Shown: piece after piece, positions 4,867 to 5,491 of the stretch
How positions within the stretch are numbered: the stretch's first letter is position 1
How the letters are laid out: every line of letters starts with the position of its first letter
Origin: Candidatus Roizmanbacteria bacterium
Lineage (GTDB): Bacteria; Patescibacteriota; Microgenomatia; UBA1406; GWC2-37-13
Assembly (NCBI GenBank): GCA_016206365.1
Contig: JACQRR010000107.1
Span: 1 to 5,491 of the forward strand
DNA: 5,491 bases
Reading direction: 5' to 3'
Made by a program: the position numbers and the translations under genes
The notes under the pieces: model-generated
What the model was told of the DNA's origin: nothing
The model's database searches: none
The model's input: only the letters and a program-made list of their open reading frames with translations

Positions 4867-5491
4867 TTAAATAAATTTAATAATTCTTTGGACTAACCTT
4901 TTCAGCGCCTTTAAGCGATGATTTACTTTTAAATGTTCAGCTTCTGTTAATTCATCATAATATTTATTATATTTTTCCACTATAAAAAGCGCTCGGTAAG
5001 GGTAGCCTTCAATTCGTCTCGGACTTGGCTTTTCAGCAATATGCCCCTTTATTTTTTCTTCCTCACAAATTATCATCCCGTCCGCAGGGTGAGTTTTTGG
5101 ATTTTCCACCCGCAGGGTGGCCGAACGGACTCCCTGCGGGTGAATAACCGGCAAATAAAAACAGACACAAGTCTGCAAATAGGCTGTTCTATCAGCATGT
5201 GTTGCACTTTTAAGGTGCAATAGAGTGTGTTGGATCAATTCTTCATCGGTGGCTTCGCGGCCAAGCCAACGATTTGATTTTACTCCCGGTTCATTATTTA
5301 AATAGGGGATTATCAATCCGCCGTCATCGGCAACGGTTGAAAGCTTTGTCAATCCCCCATAAAAGCGAGCTTTTATTTCGGAATTTTCTCGGAATGTTTT
5401 CCCATTTTCAATAGGTTTAATCTTAATTCTTAATTCATTTAGAGAAACAATTTTCACCCCTTTTTTTTCTAAAACTTTCAGTCCAAATTTA
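4867..5491 (-). CDS. rdgB: RdgB/HAM1-family non-canonical purine NTP pyrophosphatase, 5' end beyond the window, with in-frame repeat insertion
   Basis: The family hydrolyses dITP, ITP and XTP to monophosphates and pyrophosphate, keeping deaminated purines out of nucleic acids. The frame stays open to the right edge and reads KFGLKVLEKKG just before VKIVSLNEL, which looks like the normal family N-terminal region, so GTG at 5457 is not the true start and the N-terminal nucleotide-binding motif is out of view. Counting residues from 5457: ENGKTFRENSEIKA (17-30), ADDGG (43-47, replacing ADDSG), PGVKSNRW (57-64), GHIAEKP (138-144), GYPYRALFI (151-159, replacing the usual GFGYDPIF) and NHR near 179-181 (usual SHR). 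The C-terminus runs on with basic RLVQRIIKFI. Residues about 104-127 are an insert encoded by a palindromic repeat. Family assignment is good; exact substrate is less sure given the changed motifs. A repeat starts 2 nt after the stop. Confidence 0.85.
   Translation of the reverse strand, partial: KFGLKVLEKKGVKIVSLNELRIKIKPIENGKTFRENSEIKARFYGGLTKLSTVADDGGLIIPYLNNEPGVKSNRWLGREATDEELIQHTLLHLKSATHADRTAYLQTCVCFYLPVIHPQGVRSATLRVENPKTHPADGMIICEEEKIKGHIAEKPSPRRIEGYPYRALFIVEKYNKYYDELTEAEHLKVNHRLKALKRLVQRIIKFI
5077..5148 (-). repeat. GC-rich palindromic repeat inserted in frame in the pyrophosphatase gene
   Basis: CACCCGCAGGG (5107-5117) and CCCTGCGGGTG (5132-5142) are a perfect 11-bp inverted pair with a 14-bp spacer, which itself contains CCG-AA-CGG. 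A third copy of the core, CCGCAGGGTG (5082-5091), directly repeats 5110-5119. The segment is GC-rich within an AT-rich gene and encodes about 24 residues, from VIHPQGVRS to HPADG, lying between two predicted strands (TCVCFYLP and MIICEEEKIKGHI) that are normally joined by a short turn. The exact ends are estimated. Confidence 0.65.

Noticed and set aside
4507..4868. AATT on both sides of the GIY-YIG cassette as a target-site duplication
   Set aside because: The left AATT (4507-4510) is separated from the repeat by ACT while the right one abuts it, and four A/T bases are too common here.
5041..5223. A + strand open frame across the repeat in the pyrophosphatase gene
   Set aside because: It exists because the GC-rich palindrome lacks stops in several frames; the - strand frame carries the conserved family motifs.

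Overview
The window is a gene-dense stretch carrying five protein genes. Two lie on the + strand (a sortase, then a class A penicillin-binding protein). Three lie on the - strand (seryl-tRNA synthetase, a single-domain GIY-YIG nuclease, and an RdgB/HAM1-type nucleotide pyrophosphatase whose 5' end runs off the right edge). The two groups converge at about 3153-3243. Sortase plus a bifunctional PBP points to a Gram-positive-like, single-membrane envelope. AT-rich DNA, tiny gaps, no Shine-Dalgarno boxes before the visible starts, divergent housekeeping proteins and abundant short palindromic repeats fit a Patescibacteria/CPR genome, perhaps Microgenomates. That placement is an inference from style, not proof. 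Stop codons TAA, TAG and TGA are all used, in line with the standard bacterial code.

Layout. 1-120: intergenic DNA made largely of hairpin repeats, one of them composite. 121-870: membrane-anchored sortase. 872-913: long hairpin plus T-run, a likely terminator. 926-931: a perfect TATAAT just before the PBP gene, which would give it an almost leaderless mRNA. 942-3152: PBP with GT51 and transpeptidase domains. 3161-3241: three repeat units packed between the converging genes. 3244-4506 (-): serS. 4514-4864: an AT-rich GIY-YIG gene bounded by two inverted 29-bp copies of the repeat. 4867-5491 (-): RdgB/HAM1, with a GC-rich palindromic repeat inserted in frame.

The sortase and PBP both act in cell-wall assembly: the PBP polymerises and crosslinks glycan strands, and the sortase joins proteins to a cell-surface acceptor. 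SerRS and the nucleotide pyrophosphatase are housekeeping functions and may once have been adjacent genes in one - strand unit, now separated by the GIY-YIG cassette.

The most interesting layer is the repeat family. A unit of about 28 bp, with one end TGTCAT and the other ATCTA or ATCTCA, folds as a 7-8 bp stem with a 4-5 nt loop. It is found in every gap except the one between sortase and PBP. Its stems differ between copies but stay paired, so the hairpin is conserved. Two inverted copies bracket the GIY-YIG gene almost to the base and one supplies its stop codon, which resembles a minimal mobile cassette or a REP/RAYT-like arrangement. A different palindromic repeat has inserted into the coding sequence of the pyrophosphatase without breaking the frame.
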